Of a DNA stretch of 5,203 nt, positions 1 through 5,203 are shown piece after piece. Both the position numbers and the translations under genes were made by a program. Numbering within the stretch: position 1 is the stretch's first letter; the number at the start of each line of letters is the position of its first letter. A model generated the notes under the pieces. That model made no database searches and had not been told where the DNA came from. It saw only the letters and a program-made list of their open reading frames with translations. Source of the DNA: an uncultured Microbacteriaceae bacterium (lineage in GTDB: Bacteria > Actinomycetota > Actinomycetes > Actinomycetales > Microbacteriaceae); assembly GCA_937896185.1 (NCBI GenBank), contig CALBMG010000281.1:1-5203 (forward strand), in the 5' to 3' direction.

Positions 1-1307
1 ATTACCACGATCAGGCGCACGCATTGAAGGGCATGCTGAAAGACGGAAGCGTGAGTTCGCGTTCGCTGTGGGAACACAGCCCCCAGCTTGCCCGTGCCGT
101 GGCGCCCGTGTGGGCAATTTCGCCGTACGAGATTGCGTCGTTGGACCCACGCCAACGTTGGGATATTGTCGTGCTCGTCGATGCGGGTGCAATCACCGTG
201 GCCGAGGCTGCGCCCTCGATTGCGCGTGGCACACAGGTCGTCGCGTTTGGGGACCCCATCACGGATCACCCCGTCGGTTTCACCATCACACCCGATGACG
301 CCAGCCACCGCACGTTGGGTTCTATCTCGATTTTGTCCCGACTGGCGGATTATTTGCCCACCCATGCGCTGACGCAGTCGTACCGCACGCTGGGTAACGA
401 TCTTTCGGCGAGCATCAACCATCACCTCTATTCGGGTGGGGTGCGCAGCTGGACTCTCGCCGCTAGCGCCTTGGGTGTTGAAGGCATCGCTATCGAGAAC
501 GTCCACGGCACTCGCATGCCCGACGAGGTCACCGGTCGCGTCGAAGCACCCGATTCCGAGGTCATTGCGGTAGTCCGTCGAGTTCTGGAACACGCACGTC
601 ACCACCCCGAGCAGTCGTTGATGGTCATCAGCCCATCGCCGGTGCACGTGTCGCGAATTCATGATGCCGTATTGGCGGCAATTCCGGTGAACCGGGACCT
701 GCAGGAATTCCTGGCAAATTCCGACCTGGAACCGTTCGTTGTCCTCACACTCGACCAGGCGTCGGCGGTGACACGCGATCGCGTAATCGTGTCGTTGGGA
801 TACGGCAAGACACCGCACGGACGCATCCTTTCAGATCTCGGACCGTTGGCTACGGCAGACGGAGAACGATTGGTCGCCGTCGCGGTCACCCGGGCACACT
901 CGCATCTGCGCGTCATCACCAGCCTGTCACCCAGTGACCTCACAATCGATCGCATGGCACCCGGCCCCCGCATGTTGGGACGTTTTATCGACGACACTCT
1001 GGCATACACGCCACCGACTGCTGCACCCAACCCGCTGCTCGAAGATCTGGGGTCGCGGCTCGAGGCCCGCGGGGTCACGGTCTTGCCGGCCACCTCCGAT
1101 ATTCCGTTGGCCGCAGTGCGGGGACAGCGCACCATCGCGATTGACACGGATGATGTACTCACCGGCCTCAGTCTGCGCAGCGGGATTCGCATGAGGCCCG
1201 CCACCCTGGCGCGGTTTGGCTGGGGCTATGTCCGCGTACACACGCTGGAACTGTTCATGAACCCGGATTCGGTTGCGGATCGAATCGTGGCGATGCTCGA
1301 TGAATGA
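1..1307 (+). CDS. SF1 helicase-like protein, C-terminal part (5' end outside window)
   Basis: The frame is open from base 3 to the TGA at 1305-1307, so the N-terminus and the Walker A motif lie outside the window; the TTG at 24 is only an internal codon. Visible helicase elements in order are a degenerate Walker B (VVLVDAGAI, with the DA pair at 180-185 where DE is usual), motif III (AFGDP, about 243-257), motif IV (TQSYR, 372-386), and a motif V/VI block with VAVAVTRA ending near 896. The last ~90 residues (from about 1030) carry LARFGWGYVRVHTLELF, which resembles the restriction-endonuclease-like domain at the C-terminus of large DUF4011-type actinobacterial helicases. Family knowledge: these are >1000-residue COG1112-like proteins, presumed to act on nucleic acid, with no firm role known. 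A defence or repair role would be a guess. The downstream small gene overlaps its stop. Confidence 0.8.
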   Translation, partial: YHDQAHALKGMLKDGSVSSRSLWEHSPQLARAVAPVWAISPYEIASLDPRQRWDIVVLVDAGAITVAEAAPSIARGTQVVAFGDPITDHPVGFTITPDDASHRTLGSISILSRLADYLPTHALTQSYRTLGNDLSASINHHLYSGGVRSWTLAASALGVEGIAIENVHGTRMPDEVTGRVEAPDSEVIAVVRRVLEHARHHPEQSLMVISPSPVHVSRIHDAVLAAIPVNRDLQEFLANSDLEPFVVLTLDQASAVTRDRVIVSLGYGKTPHGRILSDLGPLATADGERLVAVAVTRAHSHLRVITSLSPSDLTIDRMAPGPRMLGRFIDDTLAYTPPTAAPNPLLEDLGSRLEARGVTVLPATSDIPLAAVRGQRTIAIDTDDVLTGLSLRSGIRMRPATLARFGWGYVRVHTLELFMNPDSVADRIVAMLDE

Positions 1308-1452
1308 GGCCCTGCAGCCGCCCAAAAAACCCCGCCGTGTGACCACGCCCCCGCCCCCGGGCAGCGACCCCAAACCCACACCGGAACCGGAACGCCACAC
1401 CTTGACCGAAAATGATGACCGGTTGCGCCAGGAAAAGCCGCCCCACTATTAG
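1300..1452 (+). CDS. Small proline-rich hypothetical protein (50 aa)
   Basis: An ATG at 1300-1302 lies inside the last codons of the helicase gene (overlap of 8 bases) and opens a 50-codon frame ending in TAG at 1450-1452. The product is highly polar, with no membrane segment or signal peptide. It has a basic proline-rich N-half (PPKKPRR, then four prolines) and an acidic/basic tail, ENDDRLRQEKPPHY. I recall short actinobacterial hypothetical proteins ending in a similar D-R-L-x-x-x-x-PPHW/Y tail, which supports a real gene, but I cannot confirm this by search. No strong ribosome binding site is seen, so translation is probably coupled to the helicase. The function is unknown. The alternative is that this is merely open sequence between two convergent genes. 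Confidence 0.6.
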   Translation: MNEALQPPKKPRRVTTPPPPGSDPKPTPEPERHTLTENDDRLRQEKPPHY

Positions 1453-2021
1453 GCGCGGATAACCCGCGTAGGGGTCGCCACATGCGTGGCGCTGCGATCG
1501 TGGGGTTCGACGGGGATATCAGTGCGAACCTCGTCATCAAACACCACGGCAATCACGGGAATCGACCGGTCAACTGTGGCCAGATACCGGTCGTAGTATC
1601 CCTTGCCCCAACCCAGGCGGTTGCCGCGGGTATCCGCCGCCGCCGCGGGGATCAGGATCAGGTCGGGTCGGACGGTCGCCGCTGTCAGCTCGCGGGGGAT
1701 GGGCATGCCCTCGGCGTCTGCGCCGGGATCGCGCAACGACTCGACGGTCACATCGTGCCAGGTCATGGCGCCCTCGCCGTGAGATACGGGCACAATCACC
1801 GTCACCCCGGAATCCAGCATCCGTGCGACAGCGGCAGTGACAGGCGGTTCCGTGGGGAGCGGCAGAAATGCTGCGACACAAGCCGGCGAATACGTGTCAA
1901 TCAGAGAACCGATTGTCTCGAGTAGGCCTGCCGACAGAGCGTCCCGTTCGGCCGGCGTCCGGGCGGACCGAGAGTGACGCACCTGTGCACGAATCGCACG
2001 TTTCGCCGTCGAGATGTCCAC
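1449..2021 (-). CDS. fthC: 5-formyltetrahydrofolate cyclo-ligase
   Basis: This cytosolic enzyme converts 5-formyl-THF to 5,10-methenyl-THF with ATP (EC 6.3.3.2; also called MTHFS or YgfA), returning storage folate to one-carbon metabolism. The 190-residue length is normal. Key features are the basic N-terminal helix (K7, R8, R11), the substrate segment AFLPLPTEPPV (51-61), and the signature nucleotide/phosphate loop GNRLGWGKGYYDR (133-145, family form GxRLGxGxGYYDR). The C-terminal block HDRSATHVATPTRVI also fits. The segment before the loop reads PAAAADTRG where the family often has PGxAFD, a mild deviation. The start is GTG at 2021; an AGGAG lies only one base upstream, too close to act as a Shine-Dalgarno, and a leaderless start is likely. 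fthC divergently flanking galU is a widespread actinobacterial arrangement. Confidence 0.93.
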   Translation of the reverse strand: MDISTAKRAIRAQVRHSRSARTPAERDALSAGLLETIGSLIDTYSPACVAAFLPLPTEPPVTAAVARMLDSGVTVIVPVSHGEGAMTWHDVTVESLRDPGADAEGMPIPRELTAATVRPDLILIPAAAADTRGNRLGWGKGYYDRYLATVDRSIPVIAVVFDDEVRTDIPVEPHDRSATHVATPTRVIRA

Positions 2022-2033
2022 GCTCCTATCCTA
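2022..2033 (-). promoter_or_regulatory. Likely leaderless promoter of fthC (-10 hexamer)
   Basis: On the minus strand, TAGGAT (2028-2033) is followed by exactly six bases and then the GTG start of fthC. This matches the actinobacterial pattern TANNNT-N6/7-RTG, in which transcription begins at the start codon. No convincing -35 element is seen 16-18 bases further upstream. It is inferred from the motif alone; the same bases could be read as a weak AGGA Shine-Dalgarno with a seven-base spacer. Confidence 0.5.
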
Positions 2034-2049
2034 GGCAGGCCCATGACGG

Positions 2050-2061
2050 TACTCTGGGGGA
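2050..2061 (+). promoter_or_regulatory. Likely leaderless promoter of galU (-10 hexamer)
   Basis: TACTCT (2050-2055) is followed by GGGGGA (2056-2061) and the ATG at 2062, again TANNNT-N6-ATG. An in-frame TGA at 2044-2046 rules out a start further upstream. The G-run touches the ATG too closely for a normal Shine-Dalgarno. The -35 region would fall over the fthC -10 element, so the two divergent promoters probably share or compete for the same 40 bases. Confidence 0.5.
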
Positions 2062-2952
2062 ATGACACATCGTTTGACGAAGGCCGTGATTCCGGCTGCT
2101 GGTCTGGGCACCCGATTCCTTCCCGCCACCAAGGCGATGCCCAAGGAAATGCTGCCCGTTGTCGACAAGCCCGCCATTCAATATGTGGTGGAAGAGGCGG
2201 TCCGGGCCGGCTTGCACGACGTTCTCATGGTCACGGGTCGCAACAAGAACACCCTGGAGAACCACTTCGACCAGGTGCCCGAGCTTCAGCACATCCTCGA
2301 AATGAAGGGTGACCAGAAAAAACTGGCCGCCGTGGAGTTTTCCAACATGCTGGCCGACATGCACTATGTGCGTCAGGGCGAACCCAAGGGACTCGGACAC
2401 GCCGTGCTGCGTTCGCGCCAGCACGTCGGCAAGGAACCTTTTGCCGTGCTGCTGGGTGACGACATCATCGACGAACGTGACGTGCTACTCGACACCATGA
2501 TTGCGGCATCCGAAAAATTCGGCGCCACGATCATTGCGCTGATGGAAGTTCCCCGCCACATGACCGACCACTACGGCATCGCCACGGTCGAGGCAACCGA
2601 GCACGATTCCATCGTCAAGGTCACCGACCTCGTGGAAAAGCCGGACCCTGCCGAAGCCCCATCGACGTTGGCCGTCATCGGTCGTTACGTGCTGCAGCCC
2701 GAAGTGTATGACGTGCTCGAGAACACCCCTCCCGGCAAGGGTGGAGAAATTCAGCTGACCGATGCACTGCGCCACATGGCAGTCGAAGGCATCGCGGGCG
2801 GCGTCTATGGCGTAATTTTCCGCGGCCGCCGCTATGACACCGGCGACAAGCTGGACTACATCAAAGCGATCGTGCGTTTGGCGCTCGCTCGCGGCGACCT
2901 GGGTCAGGACTTGCACGAGTGGCTTGAAGACCCCGTTAATCGCGCGGTCTGA
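2062..2952 (+). CDS. galU: UTP--glucose-1-phosphate uridylyltransferase
   Basis: GalU makes UDP-glucose and pyrophosphate from UTP and glucose-1-phosphate (EC 2.7.7.9), feeding cell-wall glycans, exopolysaccharide and galactose metabolism in the cytosol. The 296 residues are full length for the bacterial family. The nucleotide-binding signature AAGLGTRFLPATKAMPKEML is at 12-31, GLGHAV at 110-115, the metal/sugar-binding GDD at 132-134, VEKP at 191-194, GRY at 207-209, GGEIQLTDAL at 227-236 and YDTGDKLDY at 258-266. All expected motifs are intact. ATG at 2062 is the only possible start, since an in-frame stop lies at 2044. Its stop overlaps the rimJ start in TGATG. RfbA-type dTDP-glucose enzymes are related, but the AMPKEML and GGEIQLTDAL forms are GalU-specific. 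Confidence 0.96.
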   Translation: MTHRLTKAVIPAAGLGTRFLPATKAMPKEMLPVVDKPAIQYVVEEAVRAGLHDVLMVTGRNKNTLENHFDQVPELQHILEMKGDQKKLAAVEFSNMLADMHYVRQGEPKGLGHAVLRSRQHVGKEPFAVLLGDDIIDERDVLLDTMIAASEKFGATIIALMEVPRHMTDHYGIATVEATEHDSIVKVTDLVEKPDPAEAPSTLAVIGRYVLQPEVYDVLENTPPGKGGEIQLTDALRHMAVEGIAGGVYGVIFRGRRYDTGDKLDYIKAIVRLALARGDLGQDLHEWLEDPVNRAV

Positions 2953-3602
2953 TGCTCGACGTTTCAGTCGAACATAACGGGGTACGAGTTCGCACAGTTC
3001 GTCGCCGTGATGCGGTGCACCTCGACCGTGAGCTTCACGACAATCGTGCGTGGTTGGTGAAATGGGAGGCCACCCTTCCTGGAAATTCGACACCACCCCC
3101 AATTCGTGACACGTTGCGCACGCTGCGGGCGATGGCCCGTCGCAACCTTGTCGTCCCCTGCGTCATCGAATTCGAGGGTCAGGTTGTCGGCCAAATTACG
3201 GTGTCGGGACTGTCCTACGGTTCGTTGGCTTCGGGCACCGTCGGGTATTGGGTCTCCGAATCTGTTGCCGGTAAAGGCATCACACCCATCGCCGTCGCAT
3301 TGCTGACCGACTGGTGTTTTGCGCACCTTGGGCTGCACCGAATGGAGGTCGCGTTGCGGCCCGAAAACAATGCCTCGTACCGGGTCGTCCAAAAATTGGG
3401 GTTCCGTTACGAGGGTCTTCGCCGCAACTTCATTCACATCGATGGTGACTGGCGTGACCATGTGGCCTTCGCCGTCACAGCCGACGAGGTGGGTTTCAGT
3501 GGGGTGCTGAACAGGTTCCTGCGCGGGCGCGCCAACGAACGGTTGGCCGAAATTCCCGAGCTCGACCGGGTCGCACTGCGCACTCCGGTGACCCGCGGCT
3601 AG
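2952..3602 (+). CDS. rimJ: GNAT-family N-acetyltransferase, RimJ/RimL type
   Basis: This is a cytosolic acetyl-CoA-dependent acetyltransferase of the GNAT fold (216 residues). RimJ/RimL homologues acetylate N-termini of ribosomal proteins in E. coli; the true substrate of the actinobacterial copy is not known. The acetyl-CoA pyrophosphate loop is VAGKGITPIA (105-114, form R/K-G-x-G/A), preceded by the beta strand GTVGYWV (95-101). LHRMEVALRPENNASYRVVQKLGFRYEG (128-155) is the motif B region with the invariant N-x-x-S and KLGF, and GDWRDHV (165-171) is typical of the family. A ~35-residue tail follows the fold. The ATG overlaps the galU stop by one base, implying translational coupling. In many Actinobacteria a moeA-like gene lies between galU and this gene; here there is none. 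Confidence 0.88.
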   Translation: MLDVSVEHNGVRVRTVRRRDAVHLDRELHDNRAWLVKWEATLPGNSTPPPIRDTLRTLRAMARRNLVVPCVIEFEGQVVGQITVSGLSYGSLASGTVGYWVSESVAGKGITPIAVALLTDWCFAHLGLHRMEVALRPENNASYRVVQKLGFRYEGLRRNFIHIDGDWRDHVAFAVTADEVGFSGVLNRFLRGRANERLAEIPELDRVALRTPVTRG

Positions 3603-3657
3603 GACACACCGAACTCATTCCCGTAAACCTGCCAGACGGTTGGATACCGTGTAATTT
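3603..3657 (+). promoter_or_regulatory. rimJ-sepX gap with likely leaderless sepX promoter
   Basis: TACCGT (3645-3650) followed by seven bases and the ATG at 3658 fits TANNNT-N7-ATG. No Shine-Dalgarno is present, and an in-frame TAA at 3652-3654 fixes the start at 3658. The hexamer also forms one arm of a small inverted repeat, ACGGT (3636-3640) / ACCGT (3646-3650) with a five-base loop, followed by GTAATTT. This could be a weak terminator for galU-rimJ or an operator-like element. A clear -35 is not visible. Confidence 0.45.
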
Positions 3658-4470
3658 ATGAACACTGGCGGACTGGGCACGACGATTACGTTCCTGCTCG
3701 TCGCCGTACTGTGGTTCTTTTACCTGGTTCCCAGCCTGCGTCGTAAACGCGAATACGAGGCGACGGAACGCAATGCCACACGTTTGGCTCAGACTTTGCG
3801 GGTGTTGTCGCAGACGGCCGAGACGCCCCAGGAGGTAGTCGCCGATCTGACGTCGCGCGAGGTTCGCGCGCGTCGACAGGAAATGCTTCGTGTGGAGCGT
3901 GAACGTGAACTGCGTGCACGATCCGAGGTCCGTGGTTACGATGTGGGCTTGGCCGGCCGCCGCCGCCGCACCAAACTGATGTCCACCATTCTGGGCCTGT
4001 TGTCCCTGGTGGCGGGAATCGTGTTCGCAGTTCTGGGAATGTGGGTTGGTGTCGCCGTGTCTGCGGTGATGTTCGGGCTCGCGGTCGCTGCACTGGTGGC
4101 GTTGAATTCCACCGCACACATCGTCAGCGCCGCACCGGTGGCCTCGAACTGGGAACAGTTCGCCGACGAAACCGGGCGTTGGACTCCACAGCGAATGCCC
4201 GCGGTGCGCACGCCGGCGGAACGTCAACCAGCGGGGGCTGGCCTCGTGATTACCCCCGAAGTAGAGGCGCAGGTTGCCGCCAAGGCGCAAGCCGAAGCCC
4301 TTTCACGTCAGGCCGCCGCCCGTGCCGAAGCCGCAGCGGCAGCCACAGTACAGCCGAGCCCCGCGCTCGTCGACGATCGTTTCACCGCGATGCGAGGCAT
4401 CGAGGCATCCGCAACCACCGACACGGTGCTCGACATTTCGGCGGCACTGCGTGCACGTCGCAGCTCGTAA
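3658..4470 (+). CDS. sepX: SepX/GlpR-family cell-division membrane protein
   Basis: This three-pass membrane protein is the actinobacterial division component called SepX in Streptomyces and GlpR in Corynebacterium, where it is the membrane receptor of the MoeA-like protein Glp that links FtsZ and Wag31. The first membrane helix is residues 8-25, followed by a basic stop (RRKREYEATERN, 28-39), which places the N-terminus outside. A charged, probably coiled-coil cytoplasmic segment spans 40-106 (TLRVLSQTAETPQEV, then an Arg/Glu-rich run). Two further helices lie at about 107-127 and 129-150. The cytoplasmic tail has the typical W-x-P near 175-177, an Ala/Glu-rich stretch (200-230) and a terminal VLDISAALRARR, like the family's conserved leucine/arginine end. 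The position after galU-rimJ is the expected locus. The isomerase gene follows 13 bases later. Identity rests on topology, tail motifs and synteny, recalled without a search. Confidence 0.85.
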   Translation: MNTGGLGTTITFLLVAVLWFFYLVPSLRRKREYEATERNATRLAQTLRVLSQTAETPQEVVADLTSREVRARRQEMLRVERERELRARSEVRGYDVGLAGRRRRTKLMSTILGLLSLVAGIVFAVLGMWVGVAVSAVMFGLAVAALVALNSTAHIVSAAPVASNWEQFADETGRWTPQRMPAVRTPAERQPAGAGLVITPEVEAQVAAKAQAEALSRQAAARAEAAAAATVQPSPALVDDRFTAMRGIEASATTDTVLDISAALRARRSS

Positions 4471-4472
4471 CC

Positions 4473-4478
4473 AGAGGA
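4473..4478 (+). promoter_or_regulatory. Ribosome binding site of the RpiB-like gene
   Basis: AGAGGA lies five bases before the ATG at 4484. It selects that ATG over the in-frame upstream codons inside sepX, and contrasts with the Shine-Dalgarno-less starts of fthC, galU and sepX, as expected for an internal operon gene. Confidence 0.75.
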
Positions 4479-4483
4479 ATCCC

Positions 4484-4945
4484 ATGCGCATTGCACTCGC
4501 CAGCGACCACGCCGGTCGTTCACTGAAACTCGAAATTGCCGCACAGCTGGTGGCAGCCGGGCACGAAATTGTCGATTTCGGCACCGACACCGACGATGCA
4601 GCTGACCTTCCCGATCATGTGTACCCCGCATCGTTGGCGGTATCCCGTGGGGAAGTCGACCGTGGAATATTTGTGGACGGCGTCGGATACGGCAGTGCCA
4701 TGATCGCGAACAAGGTTCCCGGCGTTTTCGCTGCCGTCTGCCAGGACTCGTTCTGTGCCGAACTCGCGCGGTCGCATTCCGACACCAACGTGCTGTGCCT
4801 GGGCGGAAAAATTATTGGCTCCGCTATCGCCCTCGAAATTGTGCGTGTGTGGATGACCACCGACTGGCTGGGCGCGGACGAACCGAAATACGCCCGCCGG
4901 GTCCAGAAGGTCGTCGACATCGACGCCCGTCACGTATCACTCTGA
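4484..4945 (+). CDS. RpiB/LacA/LacB-family sugar-phosphate isomerase, divergent active site
   Basis: This 153-residue cytosolic isomerase is the usual family length. The family interconverts aldose and ketose phosphates (ribose-5-P/ribulose-5-P for RpiB). The N-terminal SDHAG (7-11) with Asp8-His9 is intact, as are the IANKVPGV block (74-81), His98 in RSHSDTNVLCLGG, and Arg139 in YARRVQK. The catalytic loop is unusual: VDGVGYGS (64-71) has Asp65 where E. coli RpiB has the base Cys66 (CGTG), Val67 instead of Thr, and Ser71 where the mycobacterial enzyme has its catalytic Glu. The Asn after the active-site His is Ser99. The substrate is therefore uncertain: a ribose-5-P isomerase using Asp, or another sugar phosphate (LacA- or erythrose-phosphate-type) are both possible, so no rpiB symbol is given. 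It is probably co-transcribed with sepX. Confidence 0.85.
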   Translation: MRIALASDHAGRSLKLEIAAQLVAAGHEIVDFGTDTDDAADLPDHVYPASLAVSRGEVDRGIFVDGVGYGSAMIANKVPGVFAAVCQDSFCAELARSHSDTNVLCLGGKIIGSAIALEIVRVWMTTDWLGADEPKYARRVQKVVDIDARHVSL

Positions 4946-4964
4946 AAACCCATCACACGGCGAC

Positions 4965-4994
4965 GGGGTGCCACACCCTGCGATGCGACACCCC
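4965..4994. terminator. Possible hairpin between convergent genes
   Basis: GGGGTG (4965-4970) can pair either with CACCC at 4974-4978 (five pairs, three-base loop) or with CACCCC at 4989-4994 (six pairs, 18-base loop). It sits between the converging isomerase and kynA genes, where a shared terminator is expected. There is no T-run on either strand, so it is not a classical intrinsic terminator. Confidence 0.3.
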
Positions 4995-5017
4995 ATGACC
5001 GTGAAAACGTGTGACCG

Positions 5018-5203
5018 TTAGAACCGTGAGCGGATAGCCCACAGGTCGGGGAACACAGGGTGGAACAGCGTCGACGACAAGTACCCGACACCCGATGAAC
5101 CGCCGGTGCCCACCTTGCGACCGATCGTGCGTTCCACCATCTTGACGTGACGGTAACGCCACTCCTGCAGCCCCTCGTCAATGTCGACGAGCGACTCGCA
5201 CAC
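5018..5203 (-). CDS. kynA: Tryptophan 2,3-dioxygenase, C-terminal part (5' end outside window)
   Basis: The enzyme is a haem dioxygenase that opens L-tryptophan to N-formylkynurenine (EC 1.13.11.11), the first step of the kynurenine route. The last 61 residues are visible, running off the window edge; the GTG codon at the edge is an internal valine. They contain WRYRHVKMVERTIG, whose last H (codon 5147-5149) matches the proximal haem-ligand histidine (His328 in human TDO). GTGGSSG follows, with its threonine (codon 5105-5107) 14 residues later, as for the human Thr342 that contacts the substrate amino group. The tail HPVFPDLWAIRSRF then stop is also typical. The stop is TAA (complement of 5018-5020). 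It is convergent with the isomerase gene and seems functionally unrelated to it; upstream kynurenine genes cannot be seen. Confidence 0.95.
   Translation of the reverse strand: MCESLVDIDEGLQEWRYRHVKMVERTIGRKVGTGGSSGVGYLSSTLFHPVFPDLWAIRSRF

Noticed and set aside
659..1204. 181-codon open frame on the minus strand
   Set aside because: It is antisense to the helicase motif V/VI region; the composition is Arg/Ser-rich and shows no family resemblance.
1482..1925. 147-codon open frame on the plus strand
   Set aside because: It is a shadow opposite fthC, which carries the full cyclo-ligase signature.
2022..2027. AGGAG (minus strand) as Shine-Dalgarno of fthC
   Set aside because: It is only one base from the GTG, too close for normal ribosome positioning; the leaderless reading fits better.
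2485..3102. 205-codon open frame on the minus strand
   Set aside because: It is antisense to galU, whose motifs are complete in this region; no recognisable domain or start signal.
3636..3657. Intrinsic terminator after rimJ
   Set aside because: The stem is only five pairs and the trailing GTAATTT is not a proper T-run; it overlaps the more convincing sepX -10 element, so it is kept only as an alternative.
3496..4290. 264-codon open frame on the minus strand
   Set aside because: It lies antisense to rimJ/sepX, both of which have clear family features. Its translation is rich in His, Arg, Gly and Gln without motifs, typical of a GC-rich shadow frame.
4274..4483. Upstream in-frame extension of the isomerase to an ATG at 4274
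   Set aside because: The extension overlaps sepX and has shadow-like Pro/Arg composition; the family N-terminus begins at the ATG at 4484, which has its own ribosome binding site.

Overview
The window is a compact actinobacterial stretch. It is GC-rich, has almost no intergenic space, and uses many one-base or few-base gene overlaps. The gene order and protein motifs match the conserved actinobacterial neighbourhood fthC (reverse) / galU - rimJ - sepX(glpR). The closest resemblance I recall is to Micrococcales, especially Microbacteriaceae; the order or family is an inference from recalled protein similarity, not from a search.

Layout. Bases 1-1307 (+) hold the C-terminal part of a large superfamily 1 helicase-like protein, ending in what looks like a restriction-endonuclease-fold domain. 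A 50-residue proline-rich small gene (1300-1452, +) overlaps its stop codon. This small gene meets 5-formyltetrahydrofolate cyclo-ligase (fthC, 1449-2021, -) head-on, so that the two stop codons interlock. Only 40 bases separate the fthC start from the divergent galU start (2062, +). Both starts have a TANNNT -10-like hexamer exactly six bases upstream, as expected for leaderless transcripts. galU (2062-2952) overlaps rimJ (2952-3602) by one base. After 55 bases comes sepX/glpR (3658-4470), a three-pass membrane protein of the division machinery, again with a -10-like hexamer just upstream of its ATG and no Shine-Dalgarno. Thirteen bases further on is an RpiB/LacA/LacB-family sugar-phosphate isomerase (4484-4945), which has a proper ribosome binding site. 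The window ends in the C-terminus of tryptophan 2,3-dioxygenase (kynA, 5018-5203, -), convergent with the isomerase.

How the genes fit together. galU makes UDP-glucose for cell-envelope and glycan synthesis; fthC recycles 5-formyl-THF in one-carbon metabolism; sepX/glpR belongs to septum formation. The MoeA-like gene (glp) that often lies between galU and rimJ in Actinobacteria, and whose product is the partner of GlpR in Corynebacterium, is absent here. The isomerase lacks the catalytic cysteine of classical RpiB. I see no mobile element, RNA gene, CRISPR array or defence island. This is mostly conserved core genome, with a few points worth a second look.
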